A stretch of 64,000 nucleotides of DNA from Pararge aegeria (lineage: Eukaryota > Arthropoda > Insecta > Lepidoptera > Nymphalidae), in assembly GCF_905163445.1 (NCBI RefSeq), contig NC_053200.1, positions 11,284,001 through 11,348,000 on the forward strand, written 5' to 3'. The notes beneath the pieces were generated by a model. That model was not told where the DNA came from. It saw only the letters and a list, made by a program, of their open reading frames with translations, and ran no database searches. Both the position numbers and the translations under genes were made by a program. The stretch's first letter is position 1; every line of letters begins with the position of its first letter. This document shows, in pieces, positions 47,601-52,961 of the stretch.

Positions 47601-50167
47601 TGTTAGTACTCCGCCGCACGAACGGTGCACTTGTACATTTAGCGGCACTTTGTAGGACGTGTTGAATGCCCTTCCAAATGTTGATCTGTTTACGGGCGAA
47701 GGCTTTCCACTTACCATAAGGTAGGGCTATCTGATGGGTCGGCAATTGTTACAATAAAAAAGTAAGATTCTGACGCTAAGCCAAGTTCTTTTAATAAGGA
47801 TGTAATGGTTAAGGTAATTACGGAAACGTTCACAATCTTGACATATATATCTTTGTGTTCAAATTAACATCAGAAAACTTATTGAATGTATGTAATACCC
47901 GCAGATCACAATGTTAATATCTTTTGTATTTGCTGAGGGACTTTTCAAAGCAACTTTTTAACCTAACCTAACCAAGGTTAAAGGAAATGTCAAGAGAGTT
48001 TACGTTTTGGTATTCACCTTCACCAAAGATATATAGTTGAAACTCTCGGGAGACACTGTGTGTATTACACTCTATTTTGTGTTAATAAAACACTTCTTGT
48101 TCTTCATCTCTATATAATACATGTATTTAAAGTGATAGTTGGTAGAGACGTAAAATTAAATTAGCGCCAACCAGTGGCGTGCATACAGGGTAGGTATGCA
48201 AATGATATAAAATGAAGAAAAAATCCCCAGTACTAGTTATAAACACTCAAGGGTAGGCTTTTTATAACTTAAGTTTTTTATAACTCTTACTGGAGATTTT
48301 TTGTATTTTATATCATCTGCATACCCTGTGCATACCTCTATGCACGCCAATGGCGCCAACAAAGTTGAAGAAAATAAAAAAAACAATTCGAACCTTTGCG
48401 TACGATCATGCGTGTAAGTATAAAACTAACAAACACACTTCCGCAATTATAATATCAGTATTAAAACATATTATGTTAGAAGATTAACATTATGATAACA
48501 CATCAGTATTTGTGCTAATACTTACTTATCAATTAAATCTTGCAAAACTGTAAGGGCGCGTGCACAATGGAGACAAATTGAGTCTTTAGTAAAAGTTGAC
48601 ATTTCTTTCATGATGATAAAGTGATATGTTTCACTCTATATTTCGCTCTCTCAGGGCTCTCTCACTTTGACAGAGTGGAGTGGTGGAGTCTAGAAATAGA
48701 ACCAATCAGAGTCCTGATTGTGCTACGGTTATAATGAACTCGAACTGGTCTATTTTGAAACTTTAATAAACATTGCCTTTATCGCAGTTGTTTAGCTGAA
48801 GCTGAAGTTATGGAACACTCGCTCAAGTTGGTGTTTCAGCCAATAAATATATACGCAATAAAGTATTGGCCAATCAGGAACCATTATGACCGCCACATTG
48901 TTGTTGTCATTTTATTTCTATCTACTATCGATTATGAAATGATGATGTAATTTTATTGTTACTCGGTGTGTCCTCCGACTTATTTCCAAATTTGCCAAAT
49001 CATACCGAATATTTTTTGTTTAGTTTTCAAACAATGAACAGACAAACACTCTGGTATATATTAATATTCGTATGGACGAAAGACTGCATTGACAAAATAA
49101 CTTTATAGGTCCGTACTCGCTTGCGTACTCTTTGCTCAGCTTGTCTCCATTTCAATTGGCACGTCTTCTTACAAATGCAACATTTGTTTTTCAAAAATAT
49201 AAAAATGTCCGAGCCATTTATACAGAATACAATATAATTAACATTTCTTCAACTTTGTGAGTAATTTATATTACTTATATAACATAATGTAGAGTAATCT
49301 TAAGTGTTTGTAACTAACTGTATCTAATATATGTGTGGTGATTAACAAATGTTTTAGGTGTTGCTTCCACTAACGGGCTCACTCGACTAAAGGACTCGGC
49401 GACCGCGCGTTGTTTGGAAGACTAGTGATTTTGTTGTTTGATTAACTATAACAAAGAATCACTAATCTGCCTACAAAGCGTCGGTGCACTCTTCATAGAA
49501 GACCATCCTCATCAAATGCAGCTTTCCTATCATACTGTATTTATTGAACTTCTTTTTTTCCTAACTATGTGTCTCTTTGAATAATACCTAAGCACATTCG
49601 ATACTTAAAAACCCTACTGGGAGCTACGACCCGTGCGGTAAAAAATGCTGATATTTATTTATATGACATATATTTTGAGACTGACAAGTTTCATACTAAG
49701 AATCTCGTTTCTGTACTATTAAAAATTTAAAATAAAATTCACGCAAGCTGTGATTATACTTCTTCCGCTTTTCGATGGCAAGTATCCTATAAAATTTGCT
49801 ACTGTAAATTTAAGACGTTTATGTGAACTTTTAAGTACACTTTAATTACAATTATTTCCCACTTCTGCGAAATCAAAAGTTCACCATAAAACGTAAAGAA
49901 CGTAACTATTTACCACGCACGTCTGAAAAATCGTAGATTTATCGAGAGTTTGTCGTTTTATAACGGAAAGTATCTAATGTGCATAGGACCTAATAATTGA
50001 ATTGTGTGAATAACATGTATCTAATAATAGTGTGTTTCTTGTTGTAATGATTTTCTATTATGTATTTGTTGACGTACTTTTTACATAACATAAAAAATAA
50101 TGTCCTTTTTTCTTAATTTTTCAGTGTACACGAAAGCAACCCCAACCTCGGCCGCGGAAACTTTTGA
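23542..50167 (+). CDS. HNRNPK: hnRNP K / bancal orthologue, triple-KH RNA-binding protein (10 coding exons)
   Basis: This is a poly(C)-binding RNA- and single-stranded-DNA-binding protein that acts in the nucleus and cytoplasm in transcription, splicing and translation (family knowledge). The coding exons are 23542-23631, 24280-24336, 25671-25714, 26085-26160, 27319-27432, 40251-40379, 42895-43108, 43421-43629, 44228-44397 and 50125-50167. All junctions are GT-AG and in phase, giving about 381 residues. KR at 2-3 and KRQR at 14-17 may form a bipartite NLS. KH1 is about 22-89 (GKGG at 37-40), KH2 about 99-170 (GKAG at 116-119), an RGG/proline-rich linker about 190-300, and KH3 about 302-368 (GKSG at 318-321). 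The protein is shorter than human hnRNP K (about 460), mainly in the linker. The start is the first ATG after an acceptor at 23531; 5' noncoding exons must lie upstream. Confidence 0.93.
24280..24336 (+). CDS. HNRNPK: hnRNP K coding exon 2 (KH1 GxxG loop)
   Basis: Nineteen codons, VAGSIIGKGGSNISKLRNE, carrying the GKGG loop that contacts nucleic acid. The acceptor is ATTTACCAG and the donor GAG|GTCAGT. Phase 0 at both ends. Confidence 0.93.
24337..25670 (+). other. hnRNP K intron 2
   Basis: No exon or repeat is clearly seen. A GC-rich patch at about 24765-24905 and a (CG)-rich run near 25457-25466 stand out. An open frame antisense to exon 3 is a shadow. Confidence 0.6.
25671..25714 (+). CDS. 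HNRNPK: hnRNP K coding exon 3 (KH1 middle)
   Basis: Only 44 bases, YKASITVPDCPGPE plus two bases of an Arg codon. This matches the 'A-S-V-P-D-..-G-P-E-R' strand of KH1. The acceptor is CCACGCAG and the donor CG|GTAAAC. Confidence 0.92.
26085..26160 (+). CDS. HNRNPK: hnRNP K coding exon 4 (end of KH1)
   Basis: Completes the split Arg codon, then VLSITASDIDTIMEIVKDIL and PNLAD, the last strand and helix of KH1. The acceptor is TATGATTTCAG and the donor GAT|GTGAGT. Confidence 0.92.
26460..26880 (+). repeat. Dispersed repeat family K
   Basis: Shares CTGCAATCTCACCcGgTGG, GGTAAGTGATAATGCAGTCT and nearby blocks with the foldback copy at 53785-54010. Its later part (GTAACTAGTCACGGTC, CACCAGACCA) resembles 50815-50860. 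Confidence 0.55.
27012..27296 (+). repeat. tRNA-headed SINE (family 2) abutting exon 5
   Basis: Starts with the tRNA-like head (GACGATAGCCCAGTAAGTAG, then TTTCGGGGGGCCGAG and a diverged B box). It runs through AATGTCACTTGATTCAACGG and CTTCTCATCGTGGAAGGAG, and ends in an ATG-rich tail (GATGACGATGATGACA). It stops 22 bases before the 3' splice site of hnRNP K exon 5, so any branch point and the upstream pyrimidines of that acceptor lie in or next to the SINE tail. Confidence 0.8.
27319..27432 (+). CDS. HNRNPK: hnRNP K coding exon 5 (first half of KH2)
   Basis: Thirty-eight codons. A Gly/Ser/Asn linker is followed by EDLDIRLLIHQSRAGCVIGK and AGAKIKELRE, with the GKAG loop. The acceptor AATTCTCCAG has a weak pyrimidine tract, and the DNA up to about 22 bases before the exon is a SINE. 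The donor is GAG|GTAAGT, a perfect consensus match. Confidence 0.93.
27433..28009 (+). other. hnRNP K intron 5, first part
   Basis: Start of the 12.8-kb intron that splits KH2. No repeat is recognised up to 28010. A short open frame at 27715-27960 has no domain. Confidence 0.5.
28010..28245 (+). repeat. Dispersed repeat family E, best copy
   Basis: TAGCCTAAATAAGTCCACTG, CTGGACTAAAGGCCTCTCCG, GTAGATGGTAGTATAAGGAC, CTATATTTCTTAAGCCGCC, and an end at CTGCCGTCACCATACGGC. This is the longest of four plus-strand copies. The motif 'ccactgctggac..aaggcct' is common in lepidopteran genomes. Confidence 0.7.
28350..28465 (+). repeat. Fragment of the 33.5-kb foldback element family
   Basis: CAGTCGTTTTCGACTATCG, CTTGAACATCAGAGTAAAAT, AAGCTCAAATTTGCCTACAG and CAGCTATGGCTTTTGACAG follow the order of blocks found inside the element at 33504-33773. 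Confidence 0.6.
28480..28760 (-). mobile_element. LINE-derived fragment
   Basis: On the minus strand, scattered peptides such as QSNCGTYFPKTYVRQR resemble the 'KLWNxLPxxVR' region near the C-terminus of non-LTR reverse-transcriptase proteins, broken by stops. A low-copy, decayed remnant. Confidence 0.4.
28761..30254 (+). other. hnRNP K intron 5, middle part
   Basis: No exon is seen. A repeat scrap at about 28985-29030 (CCCCTCCCGGCTTCGCACGG) is of the common 'cccgxxgcttcgcxcg' type. A possible family J scrap (AACTTTATTGCAACACAACA) lies at about 29730-29800. The remainder is AT-rich. Confidence 0.45.
30322..30859. mobile_element. hAT-like MITE, copy 1, interrupted
   Basis: Terminal inverted repeats CAGTGGCGTGCATA and TATGCACGCCACTG, flanked by an exact 8-bp target duplication CCCACAGA (30314-30321 and 30860-30867), the signature of the hAT superfamily. 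Subterminal blocks ATGCAGATGATATAAAATGA and TCATTTCATATCATCTGCAT also pair. It is 538 bp because a family F element of about 380 bp sits inside it; an uninterrupted copy at 48172 is 181 bp. There is no transposase frame. Confidence 0.85.
30406..30783 (+). mobile_element. Family F element nested in the hAT-like MITE
   Basis: Contains GTGGCATTCAATTTAGGCG, ATTTAAATCGGTTATCATTT, TATGGTGTAAAATCGTCAAA, CCTATATTACTTCTAATACC and GTTTTTGCGTGAAAAC, and ends CATTTATAATATTATA. The same blocks occur in the same order at 46905-47340 (+) and 38296-38757 (-). The boundaries are approximate and the superfamily is unresolved. Confidence 0.7.
30900..31085 (+). mobile_element. Diverged CR1-like LINE 3' end
   Basis: TTTCCGGCTAAATACTTCCTG, GTAGAGTCACCACAAACAGA and AAAGTAGGCCAAGTGATA follow the order of the tail at 8140-8270. 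It is a decayed copy with no open frame. Confidence 0.45.
31086..32629 (+). other. hnRNP K intron 5, AT-rich part
   Basis: Several overlapping open frames of 60-110 codons on both strands have no recognisable domain, no codon bias distinct from the flanks and no good splice context. I see no gene. Confidence 0.45.
32630..32840 (+). repeat. Transposon remnant with CCCAGCAG end
   Basis: CCCAGTGCCTCAGAGAGCAT, AAACCGTCGCGTTTATCTCG, CATGAGATGGAGGTCTGTGC and CCCAGCAGAGTCTTACGTTA are blocks that recur widely in lepidopteran genomes as the 3' part of a retroposon. The 115-residue open frame over it has no independent support. Confidence 0.5.
33330..33495. other. GC-rich island in intron 5 (first)
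   Basis: Very GC- and CpG-rich (GCGGCGCGTGCGCGGGCGG), open on both strands with Ala/Arg-rich peptides of no known family. It abuts the foldback element at 33504. It could be an unrecognised promoter, a noncoding exon or part of a repeat. Confidence 0.35.
33504..33773. mobile_element. Foldback DNA element with 19-bp perfect TIRs
   Basis: The ends TTAGTACAAGATTTGCTCG and CGAGCAAATCTTGTACTAA are exact reverse complements, and weaker pairing goes on inwards for about 50 bases (GTCGTTTTCGAG against CTCGAAAACGAAT). The interior has no transposase frame. Related copies or parts are at 14869-15066, 15460-15545 and 28350-28465. The target duplication is unclear and may be TTA or TA within the ends. 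Confidence 0.75.
33774..36089 (+). other. hnRNP K intron 5, part with a CpG-rich patch
   Basis: No exon is seen. A GC-rich patch lies at about 34430-34545 (AAGCGCGCGCGTTAGGG) and another at about 35090-35165. Open frames of 60-127 codons here have no domain. A perfect 14-bp palindrome at 35468-35496 is listed separately. Confidence 0.4.
35468..35496. repeat. Perfect 14-bp palindrome
   Basis: GCAACATTCTCGAG, one A, then CTCGAGAATGTTGC. It contains CTCGAG and the heat-shock-element-like units TTCTCGAGA and CTCGAGAA. Confidence 0.85.
36090..36116. repeat. (GATA)n microsatellite
   Basis: About five to six GATA units. A second, shorter GATA run is near 36571-36597. Confidence 0.85.
36116..36235 (-). 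repeat. Dispersed repeat family J (retroposon 3' end)
   Basis: CTTTATTGCACAAATTCAAA and then GATGCGCAAAGGCGGTCTTA, TCGCTTTAAGCGATCTC. Homologous parts are at 42631-42740 (+), 46720-46870 (-) and 63795-63900 (+). The 'GCGATAAGGCCGCC' block and an A/T-rich 3' end define the family. Confidence 0.6.
36285..36435 (+). repeat. Dispersed repeat family E
   Basis: TAGCCTATATCAGTCTACTG, CTGAACCAAGGGCGTTTTCC, and an end at ATGATCTGCCGTCACCAAAC. Shorter than the copy at 28.0 kb. Confidence 0.6.
36438..36575 (-). repeat. Metulj-like SINE, 3' part
   Basis: The reverse complement of the SINE tail: CAATACACACATCGCC, TAAGCGTACTTTGTGTTATG, TGATGAATATTTTTATGAAT. The tRNA-like head is missing. Confidence 0.75.
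36690..36905. other. GC-rich island in intron 5 (second)
   Basis: GGCGTAGGCGTGGCGCGCGG, then CCGGGGGAGGGAGGCAGGGG: dense GC against an AT-rich background. Open frames in two directions have no domain. It lies about 3.4 kb before exon 6 and may be an internal promoter or an old insertion. Confidence 0.35.
37100..37215. other. GC-rich island in intron 5 (third)
   Basis: Holds a TCAGTG initiator-like site near 37118-37123, then CGGGCCACGTGCGCGGGTCG, with an E box CACGTG and the paired CGCGGGTCGA/TCCGCCCGCG. Together with the island 200 bases upstream it is the best place in the intron to look for an internal transcription start. Confidence 0.35.
37216..37916 (+). other. hnRNP K intron 5, AT-rich part
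   Basis: No repeat or exon is recognised. The open frame at 37645-37914 has no domain. Confidence 0.4.
37917..38206 (-). repeat. tRNA-headed SINE (family 2), full copy
   Basis: The minus-strand copy: tail CATCATATCAACCCATTACT, body CCACCACGCTGGCCCAGTG, and head ending at CACCGCTTCAATG. The B box is damaged. Confidence 0.8.
38296..38757 (-). mobile_element. Family F element, full copy
   Basis: A 460-bp minus-strand copy bounded by CCTACTAATATTATAAAATG and CGCAGACGAAGTCGCGGGCA. It includes CACGCAAAAACTACTTAACC, GATTTTACACCATAACTCCG and TAGCGATACTGAATACTC. It is nearly the reverse complement of 46905-47340. There is no coding frame; it is a nonautonomous element of uncertain class. Confidence 0.7.
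38758..39245 (+). other. hnRNP K intron 5, no feature seen
   Basis: AT-rich with no recognised repeat. Short open frames only. Confidence 0.4.
39246..39394. mobile_element. hAT-like MITE, copy 2
   Basis: Starts CAGTGGTGTGCAC and ends GGGCACGCCACTG. It is flanked by an exact 8-bp duplication CGGCTGAG (39238-39245 and 39395-39402). It is 149 bp with no frame. Its interior differs from copies 1 and 3 except for TAGGGTAGGC-type blocks. Confidence 0.85.
39590..39863 (-). repeat. Metulj-like SINE, full copy
   Basis: The reverse complement of the copy at 2868: AAATAAATA tail, CAATACACACATCGCC, TGATGAATATTTTTTTAA, GGGAATCGAACCCACGGCC (B box) and the head end TGCGCCAGTCGGCCGTC. Confidence 0.85.
39905..40222 (+). 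repeat. tRNA-headed SINE (family 2) abutting exon 6
   Basis: A full copy. The tRNA-like head is GCGGTGATAGCGCATTTGGC, then a CTTTCGGGGGGCCGA block and TCGAATCCC B box; the body has GGCCAGCGTGTTGGACTACG; the tail GATGATGGTGATGATA ends at about 40222. Exon 6 of hnRNP K begins at 40251, so the SINE ends only 28 bases before the splice junction. Confidence 0.85.
40251..40379 (+). CDS. HNRNPK: hnRNP K coding exon 6 (second half of KH2)
   Basis: Forty-three codons beginning KTGARLKIFSNPAPQSMERV, then VQLVGKTESVAAGVREVLNL and IRQ. The exon is GC-rich against an AT-rich flank. The acceptor is TTTATGTATAG, only 28 bases after the end of a SINE, and the donor is CAG|GTAAAA. The preceding intron is 12.8 kb. 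Confidence 0.93.
42560..42835 (+). pseudogene. LINE protein fragment split by an insertion
   Basis: Before the break: RAKLGVSLREPINK. After it, from 42741: NKEIRRRTRVTDIAQRVAKL, KWQWAEHIAW. This is the same stretch of protein as in the LINE at 22166-22560 (MLGVSLRDQIRNEVIRRRTR). The frame is broken by 42631-42740, flanked by AATAAG on both sides. It ends about 60 bases before the acceptor of hnRNP K exon 7. Confidence 0.75.
42631..42740 (+). mobile_element. Family J retroposon inserted in a LINE
   Basis: 110 bp containing CGATAAGGCCGCC and GGTGTGCAATAAAAGTATAT, flanked by direct repeats AATAAG (42625-42630 and 42741-42746), a likely target-site duplication. It looks like a 5'-truncated retroposon tail, and similar tails occur at 36.2, 46.8 and 63.8 kb. 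Confidence 0.7.
42895..43108 (+). CDS. HNRNPK: hnRNP K coding exon 7 (RGG/proline-rich linker)
   Basis: Seventy-one codons. VPIKGAIQSYDPHNYDDYYA is followed by a Gly/Pro/Arg-rich run with several PRGGPP and RGPP units, a likely RGG box and SH3-ligand region, as in the hnRNP K interactive region. The acceptor is CATATTTCAG and the donor CAG|GTAATA, leaving one base. Confidence 0.92.
43109..43420 (+). other. hnRNP K intron 7
   Basis: A 312-base AT-rich intron, with a long T-rich run near 43240-43260. No other feature is seen. Confidence 0.8.
43421..43629 (+). CDS. HNRNPK: hnRNP K coding exon 8 (Gly/Asn-rich linker, start of KH3)
   Basis: Completes a Gly codon, then 69 codons rich in G, N and F (NNFGGGNFGGGG), ending TTTQVTIPKD, the first strand of KH3. 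The Gly/Asn/Phe-rich part is low-complexity and could phase-separate (inference). The acceptor is TTTGACTCAG and the donor GAC|GTAAGT. Confidence 0.92.
43705..43866. repeat. 31-bp minisatellite in intron 8
   Basis: About five tandem copies of a 30-31-base unit beginning CCAACATCACAAAAAGACGG and ending CTAAGAAGAAG. Units 1, 2 and 5 are closest to each other; unit 4 is the most diverged. It starts 75 bases after exon 8. The A/G-rich strand has several GAAGAAG motifs of the purine-rich splicing-enhancer type. Confidence 0.9.
44228..44397 (+). CDS. HNRNPK: hnRNP K coding exon 9 (KH3)
   Basis: Begins LAGAIIGKSGTRIRKIRSES, with the GKSG loop, and ends with IQKAQYLLQQ plus two bases. The acceptor is TTTTTTGTTACAG and the donor AG|GTAATT. 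If the donor is not used, the frame reads one Arg and then stops at TAA 44399-44401, giving an alternative C-terminus. Confidence 0.93.
44678..44934 (-). repeat. tRNA-headed SINE (family 2), full copy
   Basis: CATCATCATCATTTCAACGC tail, CCGGCCCACTACGGGGCAC, GAGAACATTATGGAGAAC, then the tRNA-like head end CTAGGCTATATCACCGCTTC. Confidence 0.8.
45803..45946 (-). repeat. tRNA-headed SINE (family 2), head half
   Basis: TCCTTCACTGTTGAAGCAAG, GATAGAGGTGCGTGTTGGG, then GATTCGAACTCGGCCCCCCG (B box) and the head end CGCCATCACCGAACC. The 3' half is missing. Confidence 0.8.
46720..46870 (-). repeat. Dispersed repeat family J
   Basis: TTTATTTATACACTTAATTTG, AAAAGTAGGATACAAATGGC, GGCCTTATCGCTTAGTAGCG, ATCTCTTCCAGGCAGCAACC. 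Homologous to 36116-36235. Confidence 0.6.
46905..47340 (+). mobile_element. Family F element, full copy
   Basis: From TTACCCGCGACTTCGTCTGC to ACATTTATAATATTAGTAGG. It includes GATGTGGCATTAAATTTAG, TATTCAGTATCGCTAAGC, TATGGTGTAAAATCGTCAAA and GTTTTTGCGTGAAAGCG. Partner of the minus copy at 38296-38757. Confidence 0.7.
47450..47610 (-). repeat. Dispersed repeat family C
   Basis: The reverse complement shows CAGAATTGTTGCAATGCTGT, GGCTTTACAACTACGCCTC and AGGTTTATGGACACAGGGC, then CTGTTTACAGGCGATG, the order seen at 11450-11710. Confidence 0.6.
48172..48352. mobile_element. hAT-like MITE, copy 3
   Basis: 181 bp from CAGTGGCGTGCATAC to TATGCACGCCAATG, with one mismatch in the ends. It is flanked by an exact 8-bp duplication GCGCCAAC (48164-48171 and 48353-48360). 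Long subterminal arms pair (GCAAATGATATAAAATGA and TATTTTATATCATCTGCATA). It is the uninterrupted form of copy 1. There is no transposase frame. Confidence 0.88.
50125..50167 (+). CDS. HNRNPK: hnRNP K terminal coding exon
   Basis: Completes a Ser codon, then VHESNPNLGRGNF and TGA. The acceptor, CTTAATTTTTCAG, is strong. The tail NSV/QSV-like start and aromatic end resemble the C-terminal tail of animal hnRNP K (family knowledge). Intron 9 before it is 5.7 kb. Confidence 0.85.
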
Positions 50168-50490
50168 TGCAGAGCGTTAACACATAGGTTTAATTATTAA
50201 TATAAGTATGTCATCACGATTCATACATGGCATAAACTATTTTCTAGAGGCTCATGTATGAACTTTGTACTTTACAATTTATTATATTCACCATTGATTT
50301 ACGGGTTTTATTTTAACCGAGAATAAAAAAAAATTAATAAACTTAAGAGAAATGCATTTATGATTATACTGAAAAGTTAAACTAAGATTGTGTTTAATGG
50401 CGATGATTTAAATTTTAATTTACTGATTTGTACATCGATTGTATTTATAAACGATTAAAGAATAGAAATAAAAGGTTTATTTTGTGAATG
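50168..50490 (+). other. HNRNPK: hnRNP K 3' UTR and poly(A) site
   Basis: AT-rich, with no repeats. AATAAA at 50467-50472 is followed within about 15-30 bases by GT/T-rich sequence (TTTATTTTGTGAATG, TTTGTTTTATTTG), a good cleavage context. An earlier AATAAA-like run near 50322 could also be used. Confidence 0.7.
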
Positions 50491-50664
50491 CTTTGTTTTA
50501 TTTGTTTCGCTAAGCTGACCTTTTACCTATAATTGTTCGAGACTTGAATTTTTAATCTAGTCAAAGAAAAATTTAAATCTCAAATAATTAAATTATTTAA
50601 TCAATATTAGTTAAAAGTAAAAATTGATAAATGAGACATTTTAGAAAAGGAATCAAAAAGTATT

Positions 50665-50803
50665 ACTTTTAATATACATATAAACACCTCACTGAAAAAC
50701 TCACTGAAATGTCCATCACAAAAACATTTTTCAGTTATGGGAATCGAACCCACGGCCTTGGATTCAGATAGTAAGGTTGCTGCCCACTACGCCAATACTG
50801 TCT
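50665..50803 (-). repeat. Metulj-like SINE, head part
   Basis: AATATACATATAAACACC, CATTTTTCAGTTATGGGAAT, CGAACCCACGGCCTTGGATT and CCACTACGCCAATACTGTC. The 3' tail is missing. Confidence 0.7.
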
Positions 50804-51012
50804 AAACTTGGCGGCAGGTTGGTAACTAGCTACGGCTCAAATGTCACCCTACCAGACCAGAGTAAATTCATAAACTACCTATGCCAGGGTAAACCTGAAC
50901 TCATAAGTGCACAGCGTTCCACAGTGCGCCAAGATTGTCTTAATAAATCGACAACAATTACTGATGATTTAAATGCCATGGTTGGCAAGCTTACAAGCCT
51001 ACCAGTGCGCTT

Positions 51013-51313
51013 TCATCTCTCATCAACAACAACCGGCTCACTACATTGCACAGGTCTCGTCTCAGTTTAGGCCGTTGTCCACCACGCAAGTTTAGTGCAG
51101 ATTGGTAGAACTTCACACACGCTTGAGAACATTATGGAGAACTCTGGCCTGTAATTCTCACGATGTTTTCCTTCACTGTTAAAACATGTGATATTTAATT
51201 GTTTAAATTTTAAAAAACACGTAACTCCAATAAGTTAGAGGTACATGCCGAGCATCGAACACGGTTCCTCCGAATGGAAAGTGCAGCCTTACCGACTAAG
51301 CTATATCGGTCAC
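51013..51313 (-). repeat. tRNA-headed SINE (family 2), full copy
   Basis: CATCAACAACAACCGGCTCA, GCCGTTGTCCACCACGCAAG, CACGATGTTTTCCTTCACTG, GTTAGAGGTACATGCCGAGC, head end CTAAGCTATATCGGTCAC. It is diverged, but the whole order is kept. Confidence 0.75.
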
Positions 51314-51789
51314 TACTAGGGTTTCATAACTCACGTAAGTGCTTTTATAATAAATCTATTCGACCTTAGACCGCTTCAGAAGCGCACCATAGGGCAAGAA
51401 AAGGAATATATTTACTAAAATTCAAGGTGATACAACGATCTCATCCAGCGACATAGGTCGTGTTTCAAGCAGGCTCGAGGTCGTTCCACTCTGCTCTTAT
51501 CGGTTCGGGGGTTTCCACTCCAGTAGAGGCATGCGCGTGCCACGAGACAGAAAAAAAGGTCTATTTTCTCTCGCCCTATTTCTATTTTATAAGAACCTAG
51601 CCCGACGTCTGTGTCTGCGCCAACGGCGATAGGTCCTACTATCCTACATGTTAAAATATTCGGGATGAGTTGCGAGATACGCATGCCCAACACACAAATC
51701 ACATTATTACAACTTACTCCTGCGGGGAATCTCCCATATGTGTATTATCAGCGGGAAATTCAACTGTCTTGATACATAAAATAAATATT

Positions 51790-52961
51790 AAAAATAATTT
51801 ATTGTTCCACAAAAATTACAACATTTTAAGTAGGTTTGACCACTGATGTCTTCAACTAAGAATTAATATATACGCGTATTACAGTTATGAACGCTTTCCC
51901 CTTCACATGGAATATATTATTGCACGTTTACAGTACATCGAATTTAAATTTATTATTACAAATAAGTTTCTAAATATGGAAATTGCATTATTAAGTATCT
52001 ATCTACAGTGATAATTCCTAAAATCCGAAATTGGAGGACTATTAAAATTTGCTAATGGACAGACACTATACTACACCAGAAATTCACCAGTACTAAGATA
52101 TTTATTTCATATTACCAACCTTTGAAGCAATATCCCCCTGCAATATTACAAATGAATTATCTAAAGACTAATTAAAAAGTGCGAGAAGCCATGGTCGTCA
52201 ATTTAAAAATTTTTAGAATGCCGCAATTCGTCTCGACTAATAATGTACCCTTGCAAAGATATAACCCGATTGTTCACCTACCTACCTACTACCTATGTTG
52301 TTTTCTATTTCTCACTTTGAGAAGGTAAAGAGCTAATCTAATTCTATTACCAAAGCTTCTTTACGATTTTCTGACACATTATTAAACCTAGTTAAACTTA
52401 GAATCTCAGGGATAAAAAGTACATTAGATATGAAAACTTTTATTTAAAAATACACTATTTTGTTATGAATCTACTACAGCCAGTTTTGCGGATTCGGAAC
52501 ATGATGTTCAACAGTGATGCTCGGACATGCGGATGCTGAATTTTATATATAGGTACCTATCTACTCCGTGTTGGTACAGCGGGTTTTAAATGCATTTTGT
52601 TTAAAAGACATTTCGACATTAAGACATTCGTCGAGATTAAACATATATGTTCATGTTAAACATGTTCAGTAATATTATTTGTTGAACTGTGCATTGGTTA
52701 GACAGACACTTTTGGATTAATATGTAGGTACTAAAATATTTAGGCTTATTTTAGAAATAATTGTCTAATGTATACTAGACTTTATAATAATCTTTCAAAT
52801 GATTTTCATGCAGAAAGGAAAATAATAACACAATGTTCGAGACTTATAACAATACAATTATATTTAATAATCACAACTGCGTATTAATTTTAATAAAATA
52901 TACAATACATGTTATAAAATTATGTATCAAAAATTTCTCCGCAAATTAAAGCTTTTCCAAG
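51790..52961 (-). other. Probable 3' UTR of the LysM gene
   Basis: 1.2 kb of repeat-free AT-rich DNA directly after the stop codon of the LysM gene. Minus-strand AATAAA signals lie at 51798-51803 and near 52439-52444, among others. The distal one would place the end about 1.3 kb from the convergent hnRNP K end. Which one is used cannot be told from sequence. Confidence 0.45.

Larger units (their letters stand above)
44398..50124 (+). other. hnRNP K intron 9
   Basis: 5.7 kb holding two SINEs, family F, C and J copies and a hAT-like MITE (listed separately). Between them, about 45000-45790, 46000-46700, 47760-48160 and 48370-50110 are AT-rich without a recognised exon. A longer single-copy-looking stretch lies just before the terminal exon. 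Confidence 0.6.
50491..51789. other. Intergenic region between convergent 3' ends
   Basis: Separates the poly(A) site of hnRNP K from that inferred for the LysM gene. It carries a Metulj-like SINE head and a full family 2 SINE. The open frames at 50777-51070 and 51415-51702 run over or beside the SINEs and have no domain. Confidence 0.55.
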
